NCBI RefSeq assembly: GCF_036967205.1
Contig: NZ_CP146022.1
Coordinates: forward strand, 5,270,001 to 5,334,000
From: Streptomyces sp. Q6
GTDB lineage: Bacteria; Actinomycetota; Actinomycetes; Streptomycetales; Streptomycetaceae
DNA: 64,000 nt
Reading direction: 5' to 3'
Shown here piece by piece: positions 34,540 through 42,738 of this stretch; the first letter of the stretch is position 1; every line of letters begins with the position of its first letter. A program made the position numbers and the translations under genes. Below the pieces are notes generated by a model. The model saw only the letters and a program-made list of their open reading frames with translations. It did not search any database and was not told the origin of the DNA.

Positions 34540-35941
34540 CCCCCGCGGGCGGACCCGAGCGCAGCGGCGCCTCCCGGACCAGCCAGGACACCGCGAACGC
34601 CACCGCGCCCAGCGCCGCCGTACCGAGCGCGACCCCGTGCACCCCGGCGACGATCCCCGCCGGGGTGGACCCGCCGTGCGCCCGCTGGGCGAACACGGAG
34701 CCGAGTACCGCCACCCCGAGCGAGCCGCCGATGGTCCGCAGCAGCGTCTGCGTCCCACTGGCCGCGCCGATGTCCCGGGGCTCGGCGCTGTTCATGGTGA
34801 TCAGCAGGGCGGGCTGGAGCAGGCAGCCGAGGCCGATGCCGAGGAGCAGCGTCAGGACGGACGCCGCCCAGGTCGCCGTCCCCGTGCCCAGCAGGAGCAG
34901 GGACAGGGCGCCCGCGGTCGCGAGGGCGCCGCCCGCGATCGGGTAGGGCCGGTAGCGGCCGCCCTCGCTCACCCGCCGCCCGATGGTCAGCTGGGCGCCC
35001 ATCATGCCGAGCATCAGCGGGAGCAGCAGCAGTCCGCTCCCCGTCGACGACATGCCGCGCACCTGCTGCATGTACTGCGGTAGATAGGTGGCGGCCCCGA
35101 GCATCGCCGCCCCCGCGGTGAAGCTCAGCGCCTGCGCGACGCCGAAGTTGCGGTCGCGGAACAGCCGGGGCGGGATCACCGGCTCGGCCGCGCGCCGCTC
35201 CACCGCGACGAACCCCGCGACGGCCGCCACCGCGACCAGCGCGAGCGCCCCGATCCGCGGTGACGTCCAGGCGTACGTCGTGCCGCCCCAGGACGACAGC
35301 AGCGTCAGGGCGAGGATCGCGGCGGTGAGCAGCGCCGCGCCCGCCAGGTCGACCCGCGCCCGCACCCGCTCCGTGCGCACGCGCACGCCCGCTCCGACGA
35401 CGGCGAGGGCGACGCCCCCGACCGGCACGTTCACGTAGAACACCCACCGCCAGTCCAGCTGGTCCGTGAGGAGGCCGCCGATCAGCGGGCCGCCGATCAT
35501 CGCGGCGGGCAGCAGCACGCCGATGACGGACTGCGAGCGGCCCGCCCCCGCGGGGCCGAGCAACGTGCCCACCAGGGAGATCGCCCCCACGAACAGACCG
35601 CCGGCGCCGACGCCCTGCACCGCCCTGAACGCGATCAACTGCCCCATGTCCTGGGCGAGTCCGCACAGCACGGAGCCGGCGAGGAAGACGCTGATGGAGG
35701 CGAGATAGCCGCCCTTGTGGCCGTAGAGGTCGCCGACCTTGCCCCAGAGCGGGGTGGTGACGGCCGCGGCCAGCAGGTACGCGGTCACCACCCAGGACAG
35801 CCGGTCCAGGCCGCCGAGGTCGTCGACGATCACGGGCAGGGCCGTGCCGACGATCGTGCCGTCGAGCGTGGCGAGCACGACGCCGAGCAGCAGCCCGGCG
35901 ATCACCGGCCGGGACGGTACCGGCACCACCTGGCCGGCCAT
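34445..35941 (-). CDS. DHA2-family (EmrB/QacA-type) MFS efflux transporter
   Basis: A 498-residue multidrug efflux protein with 14 hydrophobic helices. LDGTIVGTALPVI in helix 1, motif A GKVGDLYGHKGGY and motif C-like GPLIGGLL with DWRWVFYVNVPVG are present, all DHA2 hallmarks. ATG 35941 overlaps the FMN reductase stop (ATGA), so they are one operon. The divergent TetR regulator and its four operator repeats probably control it. The 40-residue hydrophilic tail overlaps the small secreted protein gene on the other strand. Confidence 0.9.
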   Translation of the reverse strand: MAGQVVPVPSRPVIAGLLLGVVLATLDGTIVGTALPVIVDDLGGLDRLSWVVTAYLLAAAVTTPLWGKVGDLYGHKGGYLASISVFLAGSVLCGLAQDMGQLIAFRAVQGVGAGGLFVGAISLVGTLLGPAGAGRSQSVIGVLLPAAMIGGPLIGGLLTDQLDWRWVFYVNVPVGGVALAVVGAGVRVRTERVRARVDLAGAALLTAAILALTLLSSWGGTTYAWTSPRIGALALVAVAAVAGFVAVERRAAEPVIPPRLFRDRNFGVAQALSFTAGAAMLGAATYLPQYMQQVRGMSSTGSGLLLLPLMLGMMGAQLTIGRRVSEGGRYRPYPIAGGALATAGALSLLLLGTGTATWAASVLTLLLGIGLGCLLQPALLITMNSAEPRDIGAASGTQTLLRTIGGSLGVAVLGSVFAQRAHGGSTPAGIVAGVHGVALGTAALGAVAFAVSWLVREAPLRSGPPAGVSPAAAPSQGPPAAGRPASPRTTAGRSPEPY

Positions 35942-36534
35942 CAGGCGGTGTACGGGCGGATCGACTTGGCGTCGCGCAGCGCGTGCGCCCACCAGGTCAG
36001 CTGGTCGAGCATCGCCTTCGCGGCGGCGTCCACCGCCGGGTCGTCGACTCGGCCCGCCGCGTCGAAGGCACCGTACGCCTGATGGAAGCTGACCGTGTTG
36101 CGGATGGTCATGGCGTTCAACTCGGCCATCACGAGCCGGAGTTGCTCGACCGCGCGCAGGCCGCCGGACAGGCCCCCGTACGAGACGAAGGCGATCGGCT
36201 TGCCGTGCCACTGCTCGTTGTGCCAGTCGATCGCGTTCTTCAGGGACGCCGGGAAGCTGTGGTTGTACTCGGGCGTGACGAAGACGAACGCGTCGGCGGC
36301 GGCGAGGCGCGGTGACACGGCCGCGAGCGCCTCCTCGGTGCCGGCCGGCGGCGCCTGTCCGAAGGCGGGCAGGACGGTCGGCAGTGGCGTCTCGGCGAGG
36401 TCGACGACATCGGCGCGCAGGTCGCCGCGCTGCCCGAGCTGACCGCTCAGCCACTTCGTCACGACGGGCGCGAAGCGGCCCTCGCGGGTGGAGCCGACGA
36501 GGACGGCGACGCGGAGCGGAGCGGAGCGTGACAT
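35941..36534 (-). CDS. NADPH-dependent FMN reductase
   Basis: A 197-residue flavodoxin-like reductase. VLVGSTREGRFAPVV is the FMN phosphate loop, and TPEYNHSFPASLKNAIDW is the second signature of the NADPH-FMN reductase/quinone reductase family. ATG 36534 is preceded by AGGGGG; longer frames upstream run through the operator repeats and are not credible. It is the first gene of an operon with the DHA2 transporter, suggesting a reduce-and-export response to a redox-active or quinone-like compound. That pairing is an inference. Confidence 0.88.
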   Translation of the reverse strand: MSRSAPLRVAVLVGSTREGRFAPVVTKWLSGQLGQRGDLRADVVDLAETPLPTVLPAFGQAPPAGTEEALAAVSPRLAAADAFVFVTPEYNHSFPASLKNAIDWHNEQWHGKPIAFVSYGGLSGGLRAVEQLRLVMAELNAMTIRNTVSFHQAYGAFDAAGRVDDPAVDAAAKAMLDQLTWWAHALRDAKSIRPYTA

Positions 36535-36550
36535 GAGGAACCCCCTATGT

Positions 36551-36627
36551 GTGTACGGCGTACACTCTCTTGTGCGTACAACGTACACATCGATGTGTAC
36601 GGCGTCCACTGCCGATACGATGTACAC
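36551..36627. promoter_or_regulatory. Four tandem operator repeats in TetR divergent promoter
   Basis: Four 15-base sites with the pattern GTGTAC-N3-GTACAC start at 36551 (perfect), 36574, 36595 and 36613 (each with one to three mismatches). They fill the interval between the FMN reductase and TetR starts, with spacings of 23, 21 and 18 bases, about two helical turns. They are the expected operators of the adjacent TetR protein. Confidence 0.82.
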
Positions 36628-36662
36628 GTCCGCACGCCCGCCGGAACCGGAGGAGTCCACCC

Positions 36663-37388
36663 GTGGCCACCAAGAAGACGGCAGCACCCGAGGTGTCCCT
36701 CTGGGAGCGCCTCGACCGGCCCGCCGCGCCGCGCGCCGCGCTCACCCCGGCCCGGATCGCCGAGGTCGCCGTCGCCGTGGCGGACGCGGAGGGGTTCGCG
36801 GCCGTGACCATGCGCCGGATCGCGACGGAACTGGGCGTCGCGCCCATGGCCGCGTACCGCCATGTCTCGGGGAAGGACGACCTGCTCGCCCTGATGGTCG
36901 ACCGGGTCTCGACCGAGCTCACCGTCCCGGACGAGCTGACCGGCTGGCGCGAGGTGCTGCGCGCCTTCGCCGTACGGACGCGGGAGGTGACCCTGCGCCA
37001 CCCGTGGATGATCCAGCTGCCCGCGCCGCTCTTCGTGCTCACGCCCGCCCGGATGGCCGTCGCGGAGCGGCAGCTCGCGTCGCTGGACGGCCTCGGGCTC
37101 GACCCGGACGCGATGATGGCCGCGTTCCGCGCCGTCGCCTCGTACGTCCAGGGCGCGACGCAGTCGGAGGTGGCCCTCGCCCGGTTCCGGGAGGAGCGCG
37201 GGTGGGAGAGCGGCGACGAGACCCGGCAGGGACTCGCGCCGCAGATGAACTACCTGCTGGGCACCGGGCGTTACCCGTTCTACCGGGCCTACGCGCACAA
37301 CGCGACCCGCAAGGACGACCCCGCCTGGGAGTTCACCTTCGGTCTCGACTGCGTGCTCGACGGCATCGCGCGACGCCTGGAGATCTGA
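36663..37388 (+). CDS. TetR-family regulator
   Basis: A 241-residue regulator. Residues 27-75 are the TetR HTH (LTPARIAEVAVAVADAEGFAAVTMRRIATELGVAPMAAYRHVSGKDDLLALMVD), followed by a TetR_C-like ligand domain. GTG 36663 has GGAGGAG nine bases upstream; earlier starts would lie inside the operator region. It probably represses itself and the divergent FMN-reductase/MFS operon and is released by the pump's substrate. It is followed by a perfect terminator shared with the convergent aldehyde dehydrogenase genes. Confidence 0.88.
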   Translation: MATKKTAAPEVSLWERLDRPAAPRAALTPARIAEVAVAVADAEGFAAVTMRRIATELGVAPMAAYRHVSGKDDLLALMVDRVSTELTVPDELTGWREVLRAFAVRTREVTLRHPWMIQLPAPLFVLTPARMAVAERQLASLDGLGLDPDAMMAAFRAVASYVQGATQSEVALARFREERGWESGDETRQGLAPQMNYLLGTGRYPFYRAYAHNATRKDDPAWEFTFGLDCVLDGIARRLEI

Positions 37389-37402
37389 CCCCGGACACGG
37401 GC

Positions 37403-37444
37403 GAGGCCCCGGCCCCTCCTGGACGGAGAAGGGGCCGGGGCCTC
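37403..37444. terminator. Bidirectional terminator between TetR and ALDH genes
   Basis: A perfect 15-bp stem (37403-37417 with 37430-37444) and 12-base loop between convergent genes. Confidence 0.85.
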
Positions 37445-37469
37445 GGGATCGGGAGACTCGGGGAACGTC

Positions 37470-38357
37470 CTAGTACGACGACCCGGACGCGCCCAGGGAA
37501 CCCGTCGGGTGCCAGACCGTCTTGGTCTCCAGGAAGTACGTCAGGCGGTCCGTGCCCGGGTCCGCTGTGAAGTCCTCCACCCCCTGGGGGCGGCGCACGC
37601 GCTTCAGGTTGTCCGCCGCCGCGATCTCCAGCTCTTTGGCCAGCTCCGCGTCGGCGCCCGTCAGGTCGATGCCGTTGACGTCCTGGTGCGCGGCGAGCGA
37701 CGGCGCGATCTCCGACGCCTTGCCGGACAGGATGTTGACGACGCCGCCCGGCAGGTCGGAGGTGGCGAGCACCTCGCCGAGGGAGAGCGCGGGGAGCGGC
37801 GACTTCTCGCTCGCGATCACGACGACCGTGCTGCCGGTGGCGATGACCGGCGCGATCACCGAGACCAGCCCGAGGAACGACGACTCCTGCGGCGCGATCA
37901 CGGTGACGACACCCGTCGCCTCCGGCGTCGAGAGGTTGAGGAACGGGCCCGCGACCGGGTTCGCCCCGCCCACGACCTGGCCGATCTTGTCGGTCCAGCC
38001 CGCGTACCAGACCCAACGGTCGATGGCGGCGTCGACGACCGCGGCCGCCTTCGACCTGCCCAGCCCCTCGGCCTCCGCGACCTCGCGCGCGAACTGCTCG
38101 CGGCGCCCCTCCAGCATCTCGGCGACGCGGTAGAGGACCTGCCCGCGGTTGTACGCCGTCGCGCCCGACCAGCCGCCGAACGCCTTGCGCGCGGCGACGA
38201 CGGCGTCCCTGCCGTCCTTGCGGGACGAGAGAGGGGCGTTGGCGAGCCACTCACCCTTGCTGGAGGTCACTTCGTACACCCGGCCGCTCTCGGAACGCGG
38301 GAACTTCCCGCCCACGTACAGCTTGTAGGTCTTGAGGACACTCAAACGGTCAGACAC
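37470..38357 (-). CDS. Truncated aldehyde-dehydrogenase-family protein without catalytic Cys
   Basis: A 295-residue protein aligned to the N-terminal, NAD-binding half of aldehyde dehydrogenases (KLYVGGKFPRSESGR, AFGGWSGATAYNRGQVLYR, VVTVIAPQESSFLGLVSVIAPVIATGSTVVVI). It ends at about the point where a complete enzyme would go on to the catalytic domain: no Cys nucleophile and no GGYKESG-like C-terminus. GTG 38357 overlaps the full-length ALDH stop by eight bases, so they are co-translated. It may assemble with the full-length enzyme, or serve as a regulatory subunit. I see no frameshift, so it is probably a real short protein and not a decayed gene. Confidence 0.8.
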   Translation of the reverse strand: MSDRLSVLKTYKLYVGGKFPRSESGRVYEVTSSKGEWLANAPLSSRKDGRDAVVAARKAFGGWSGATAYNRGQVLYRVAEMLEGRREQFAREVAEAEGLGRSKAAAVVDAAIDRWVWYAGWTDKIGQVVGGANPVAGPFLNLSTPEATGVVTVIAPQESSFLGLVSVIAPVIATGSTVVVIASEKSPLPALSLGEVLATSDLPGGVVNILSGKASEIAPSLAAHQDVNGIDLTGADAELAKELEIAAADNLKRVRRPQGVEDFTADPGTDRLTYFLETKTVWHPTGSLGASGSSY

Positions 38358-39801
38358 TGAGGTACGCCTCCAGGCCGTGACGGCCGCCCTCGCGGCCGAA
38401 GCCCGACTCCTTGTAACCGCCGAAGGGCGAGGTCGGGTCGAACTTGTTGAACGTGTTGGCCCAGACGACGCCCGCGCGCAGCTTGCCGGCGACGGCCAGG
38501 ATCCGGGAGCCCTTCTCGGTCCAGATGCCGGCCGAGAGCCCGTACTGCGTGTTGTTCGCCTTGGCGACGGCCTCTTCCGGCGTACGGAAGGTCAGGACCG
38601 ACAGCACCGGGCCGAAGATCTCGTCGCGGGCGACGGTGTGGGCCTGCGTGACGTTCGTGAAGAGCGTCGGCGCGAACCAGTAGCCGGAGGAGGGGAGTTC
38701 GCAGGGCGCGGACCAGCGCTCGGCACCCTCGGCCTCGCCGGTCTCGGCGAGCGCGGTGATCCGGGCGAGCTGCTCCGCGGAGTTGATCGCGCCGATGTCG
38801 GTGTTCTTGTCGAGCGGGTCGCCGAGGCGCAGGGTCGTCAGGCGCCGCTTGAGCGCGTCGAGCACCTCGTCCCGCACGGACTCCTGGACGAGGAGGCGCG
38901 AGCCCGCGCAGCAGACCTGGCCCTGGTTGAAGAAGATGCCGGTGACGATGCCTTCGACGGCCTGGTCGATGGGGGCGTCGTCGAAGACGATGTTGGCGCC
39001 CTTGCCGCCGAGTTCGAGGGTGAGCTTCTTGTCGGTGCCCGCGACCGTGCGCGCGATCTGCTTGCCGACGGCCGTGGAGCCGGTGAAGGCCACCTTGTTC
39101 ACGTCCGGGTGCGCGACGAGGGCCGCGCCCGCGTCGCCGTACCCGGGAAGGATGTTGACGACGCCCTTCGGCAGGCCCGCCTGGCGGCAGATGTCCGCGA
39201 AGAAGAGCGCGGACAGCGGGGTCGTCTCGGCGGGCTTGAGGACCACGGTGTTGCCCGTGGCGAGCGCCGGGGCGATCTTCCACGCGAGCATCAGGAGCGG
39301 GAAGTTCCACGGGATGACCTGGCCCGCGACGCCGAGCGGCGCCGGGTTCGGGCCGAAGCCGGCGTGGTCGAGCTTGTCGGCCCAGCCCGCGTAGTAGAAG
39401 AAGTGCGCCGCGACCAGGGGGAGGTCCGCGTCGCGGGTCTCCTTGATCGGCTTGCCGTTGTCGAGCGTCTCCAGGACGGCCAGCTCGCGCGAGCGCTCCT
39501 GGATGATCCGCGCGATGCGGAACAGGTACTTGCCGCGCTCGGCGCCCGGCAGGGCGGACCACTTCTCGAAGGCCTTGCGGGCGGCCTTCACGGCGCGCTC
39601 CACGTCGGCCTCGCCGGCCTGCGCGACCTCGGAGAGGACCTCCTCGGTGGACGGCGAGACGGTCTTGAAGACCTTGCCGTCGGCGGCCTCGGTGAACTCG
39701 CCGTCGATGAACAGCCCGTAGGACGGGGCGATGTCGACGACGGACCGCGACTCGGGCGCGGGCGCGTACTCGAACACAGATGTCTGCTTTTCCATAGCCA
39801 T
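38350..39801 (-). CDS. Aldehyde dehydrogenase
   Basis: A 483-residue NAD(P)-dependent aldehyde dehydrogenase with complete motifs: VIPWNFPLLM, VAFTGSTAVGK, LELGGKG (general-base Glu), NQGQVCCAGSR (catalytic Cys) and FGGYKESGFGREGG. It lies just downstream of deoC, whose reaction releases acetaldehyde, so acetaldehyde oxidation to acetate is a natural role. The first ATG is at 39801 and another is two codons later. It forms an operon with deoC (7-base gap) and the truncated paralogue. Confidence 0.92.
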   Translation of the reverse strand: MAMEKQTSVFEYAPAPESRSVVDIAPSYGLFIDGEFTEAADGKVFKTVSPSTEEVLSEVAQAGEADVERAVKAARKAFEKWSALPGAERGKYLFRIARIIQERSRELAVLETLDNGKPIKETRDADLPLVAAHFFYYAGWADKLDHAGFGPNPAPLGVAGQVIPWNFPLLMLAWKIAPALATGNTVVLKPAETTPLSALFFADICRQAGLPKGVVNILPGYGDAGAALVAHPDVNKVAFTGSTAVGKQIARTVAGTDKKLTLELGGKGANIVFDDAPIDQAVEGIVTGIFFNQGQVCCAGSRLLVQESVRDEVLDALKRRLTTLRLGDPLDKNTDIGAINSAEQLARITALAETGEAEGAERWSAPCELPSSGYWFAPTLFTNVTQAHTVARDEIFGPVLSVLTFRTPEEAVAKANNTQYGLSAGIWTEKGSRILAVAGKLRAGVVWANTFNKFDPTSPFGGYKESGFGREGGRHGLEAYLSV

Positions 39802-39808
39802 GGGGTTC

Positions 39809-40777
39809 TCAGTCCACCGTCACGTAGTCGGGACCGGAGTAGCGGCCGGTGGCCAGCTTCTGACGCTGCATCAGCAGGTCGTTCAGGAGGCTGGAGGCGC
39901 CGAACCGGAACCAGTGGTTGTCGAGCCAGTCCTCGCCCGCCGTCTCGTTCACGAGCACGAGGAACTTGACGGCGTCCTTGGAGGTACGGATGCCGCCGGC
40001 GGGCTTCACGCCGATCTGGATGCCGGTGGCGGCGCGGAAGTCGCGCACGGCCTCCAGCATCAGCAGGGTGTTGGCGGGCGTGGCGTTGACCCCGACCTTG
40101 CCCGTCGAGGTCTTGATGAAGTCGGCTCCGGCCAGCATGCCGATCCAGCTCGCGCGCCGGATGTTGTCGTACGTCGACAGCTCACCGGTCTCGAAGATGA
40201 CCTTGAGCCGGGCGGGCCCCGAGGCCTCCTTCACGGCGCGGATCTCCTCGTAGACCTTCATGTAGTGGCCGGCGAGGAAGGCGCCGCGGTCGATGACCAT
40301 GTCGATCTCGTCGGCCCCGGCCTCCACGGCGTCCTGCACGTCCGCGAGCTTCACGTCGAGCGCGGCGCGGCCCGCCGGGAAGGCGGTGGCCACGGACGCG
40401 ACCTTCACGTCGGTGCCGGCGACGGCGGCCTTCGCGGTGGCCACCATGTCCGGGTAGACGCAGACGGCGGCGGTGCGCGGGGTCGTGCGGTCGGTCGGGT
40501 CGGGGTTGACGGCCTTCGCGCCGAGGGTCCGGACCTTGCCCGGGGTGTCGGCGCCTTCGAGGGTCGTCAGGTCGATCATCGAGATGGCCAGGTCGATGGC
40601 GTACGCCTTGGCCGCGGCCTTGATGGAACGGGTCCCCAGGGCGGCGGCCCGCGCCTCCAGGCCCACCGCGTCGACGCCAGGCAGTCCCTGGAGGAATCGG
40701 CGCAGAGTGGCCTCGGAGGCGACGGCGTCGGCCAGCGCGTGTTCTTTGGCGGTTGCGGGTGCAGTGGGCATGGTCAC
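39809..40777 (-). CDS. deoC: Deoxyribose-phosphate aldolase
   Basis: A 322-residue class I aldolase splitting deoxyribose-5-phosphate to acetaldehyde and glyceraldehyde-3-phosphate. The Schiff-base Lys222 is in DFIKTSTGK, with LKVIFETGEL and IGVKPAGGI also conserved. GTG at 40777 is chosen because TATGCT on the minus strand (40789-40784) ends six bases before it and the shared operator is directly upstream of that. The enzyme takes the product of deoA and deoD after mutase conversion. It is followed by two aldehyde dehydrogenase genes. Confidence 0.95.
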   Translation of the reverse strand: MTMPTAPATAKEHALADAVASEATLRRFLQGLPGVDAVGLEARAAALGTRSIKAAAKAYAIDLAISMIDLTTLEGADTPGKVRTLGAKAVNPDPTDRTTPRTAAVCVYPDMVATAKAAVAGTDVKVASVATAFPAGRAALDVKLADVQDAVEAGADEIDMVIDRGAFLAGHYMKVYEEIRAVKEASGPARLKVIFETGELSTYDNIRRASWIGMLAGADFIKTSTGKVGVNATPANTLLMLEAVRDFRAATGIQIGVKPAGGIRTSKDAVKFLVLVNETAGEDWLDNHWFRFGASSLLNDLLMQRQKLATGRYSGPDYVTVD

Positions 40778-40790
40778 GAGGGGAGCATAT

Positions 40791-40802
40791 CTACGCGCGT
40801 AG
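40791..40802. promoter_or_regulatory. Nucleoside-regulon operator copy 6 (before deoC)
   Basis: A perfect CTACGCGCGTAG, one base upstream of the TATGCT -10 box of the leaderless deoC promoter. Confidence 0.82.
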
Positions 40803-40876
40803 CGGCTGTACAGAGGGGCTTCGCGTTCGGGGTCGGTGCGGCGCGGGGCGCTGTCCTGACCGCCGGCATCGCGACC

Positions 40877-40970
40877 GGGGCCGACGCGAAGGTCACGGGG
40901 CTCCGCCCCGGACCCCGCTGCTCAATCGCCGCAGGGGCTTGAATGGCTCGACCGGCGCTGCGGGGCTTGA
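40877..40970 (+). repeat. 94-base direct repeat, copy A
   Basis: Begins GGGGCCGACGCGAAGG and ends CGGGGCTTGA; includes a GGGGCTCCGCCCC hairpin. One base differs from copy B. This element type (a GGGGCTCCGCCCC hairpin followed by GACCCCGCTGCTCAA) is a common dispersed intergenic repeat in Streptomyces, from memory. Confidence 0.85.
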
Positions 40971-41050
40971 GGGGGGCTGAGGTCAGGTGGCCCAGGGGCG
41001 TGGGGAGGTGCGTGAGCGGCCACGGTCGTGTCGCATCCGTGAGCGGGGAC

Positions 41051-41144
41051 GGGGCCGACGCGAAGGTCACGGGGCTCCGCCCCGGACCCCGCTGCTCAAT
41101 CGCCGCAGGGGCTTGAATGGCTCGACCGGCGATGCGGGGCTTGA
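41051..41144 (+). repeat. 94-base direct repeat, copy B
   Basis: Second copy of the 94-base repeat, 174 bases after the start of copy A, differing at a single base near the end (GGCGATGC for GGCGCTGC). Confidence 0.85.
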
Positions 41145-41271
41145 TGGGGGCGCGGAGAGCTGCGCGAGTGGCCGCGGGGCTTGAGGGGGGCGTGGGGAGG
41201 TGTGTGAGCGGCCACGGGGGCGCCGCACCCGCGAGGAGATCGCTATCGGTGCGGCGCCCGGGCCGGGACGG

Positions 41272-42738
41272 TCACGCGCCGCAGGCGTACGCGTGCAGGG
41301 TGAGGGACAGGGCCGAGGTCAGGCGGCGGGCGTACGGGACGTGGAGGGACTCGTTCGGGCCGTGGGCGTTCGCGCCGGGGCCGAGAACCCCGCACGCCAG
41401 GAACTGGGCCTGCGGGAAGCGCCCGGACAACGTGCCCATCAGCGGAATCGTCCCGCCCTGCCCGATCCGGGCGACATCCGCCCCACCGAAGCACTCCCGG
41501 CTCGCCGCGCCGAGCGCCTCCCGCAGCCACGGCTGTTCAGCGGGCGCGTGCCACCCGTCGGCGCACACCCGGTCCGGGGTGAACGTGACCGAGACGCCGT
41601 AGGGCGGGTCCGCCTCCAGGAGCCGGCCCACCTCGGCCACCGCCGCCGCGCTGTCCACCGTCGGCGGCAGCCGCAGGGCCAGCTTGACCCGGGTGTGCGG
41701 ACGCAGCACATTGCCCGCGACGGCGACCGGCGGCAGCCCGTCCGCCCCGGTGACCTCGAGGGCCGGACGCCACGCCCGGTTCAGGAGCAGCTCCGCGGGG
41801 TCGTCCGCCGCCGGGGACGCCGACCCGTGCCACGCGAACCGGCGCGCCACCTGGTCGCCCAGGAGCTTCGCCGCCTCCCGCGCCTGCGTCCGGCGTTCCT
41901 CCGGCACCGCGCAGTGCAGCGCCTGCGCCCTGATCCGCCCGGTGGCGCTGTCCTCCAGGCGGTCGAGCAGATGCCGCAGCACCCGGAACGACGACGGCAC
42001 GACACCGCCCGCGTCCCCGGAGTGCGCCCCGTCGTCCAGGACCCGCACGTCGAGCGTGCCGCCACAGGCCCCGCGCAACGACGTGACCAGCCACAGCCGC
42101 TCGTAGTCGCCCGCGCCGGAGTCCAGGCAGACCACGAGGCCCACCGTGCCGATGCGCGGCGCGAGCACGTCGAACCAGTGGCCGAGGTCCGGGCTGCCCG
42201 ACTCCTCGCCCGCCTCGAACACGCCGACGCAGCGCGGCCGGGCCGCACCCTGCGCGGCGAGCGCGCGCACCGCGGTGACGGCGGCGAACAGCGCGTATCC
42301 GTCGTCGGCGCCACCGCGCCCGTACAGTCGGGTGCCGTCGAACACCGGCTCCCACGCGGACAGGCCGTCGGCCCACCCGTCGCCTTCGGGCTGCTTGTCG
42401 AGATGCCCGTAGAAGAGGACCGTCTCCTCGGCCCGGCCGCCCTCGCCCGGTACCTCGAAGAAGACCAGCGGGGTGCGGCCGGGTGCGCGCAGCACCTCGA
42501 CGCGCAGGCCGGGGAGGTCGTCGATGCCGCGCAGCCATCCGGCGGCGTCGGCGGCGACCTGGTCGAGGAAGCCGTGCGCCTCCCAGTCGGCGTCGTAGCC
42601 GGGGCTGACCGCGGGGACGCGGATGTGCTCCTCGATCAGCGGCAGCAGGTCCGCGTCCCAGCGGGCGTCACAGAACTCCCGTACGCGGGCGGGGTCCACG
42701 GTCCGCCCGCGCAACGGCTCGGGGAGCGTCTCAGGCAT
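41272..42738 (-). CDS. M20-family dipeptidase-like metallopeptidase
   Basis: A 488-residue M20 peptidase. Metal-binding motifs are FYGHLDKQPE, RLYGRGGADDGYA and EAGEESGS, in the order of carnosinase/dipeptidase-type enzymes; the Glu pair of EAGEES gives the catalytic base and zinc ligand. A separate dimerisation domain lies in the middle. ATG at 42738 overlaps the DUF917 stop by eight bases, so they are co-translated. With the OPT transporter and DUF917 gene upstream, it suggests import and splitting of a peptide or amide. Confidence 0.88.
   Translation of the reverse strand: MPETLPEPLRGRTVDPARVREFCDARWDADLLPLIEEHIRVPAVSPGYDADWEAHGFLDQVAADAAGWLRGIDDLPGLRVEVLRAPGRTPLVFFEVPGEGGRAEETVLFYGHLDKQPEGDGWADGLSAWEPVFDGTRLYGRGGADDGYALFAAVTAVRALAAQGAARPRCVGVFEAGEESGSPDLGHWFDVLAPRIGTVGLVVCLDSGAGDYERLWLVTSLRGACGGTLDVRVLDDGAHSGDAGGVVPSSFRVLRHLLDRLEDSATGRIRAQALHCAVPEERRTQAREAAKLLGDQVARRFAWHGSASPAADDPAELLLNRAWRPALEVTGADGLPPVAVAGNVLRPHTRVKLALRLPPTVDSAAAVAEVGRLLEADPPYGVSVTFTPDRVCADGWHAPAEQPWLREALGAASRECFGGADVARIGQGGTIPLMGTLSGRFPQAQFLACGVLGPGANAHGPNESLHVPYARRLTSALSLTLHAYACGA

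Larger units (their letters stand above)
40803..41271. other. Non-coding repeat-rich interval between deoC and M20 peptidase genes
   Basis: Nearly 470 bases without a credible gene. It holds the two 94-base copies described separately, plus two shorter copies of a GGGGAGGTG(C/T)GTGAGCGGCCACGG unit at about 41002-41024 and 41195-41217. GGGGCTCCGCCCC hairpins occur within each long copy. Confidence 0.75.

Noticed and set aside
36535-36687. N-terminal extension of the FMN reductase
   Set aside because: Translation of the operator repeats; a good ribosome site precedes ATG 36534.
25574-37293. CTACGCGC-like strings inside genes (for example near 25574 and 37286)
   Set aside because: They keep only the left half of the palindrome and are in coding sequence, so they are probably chance Tyr-Ala codons.
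40753-41270. Several open frames between deoC and the M20 peptidase
   Set aside because: They are translations of the 94-base and GGGGAGGTG repeats with no ribosome sites or family resemblance.
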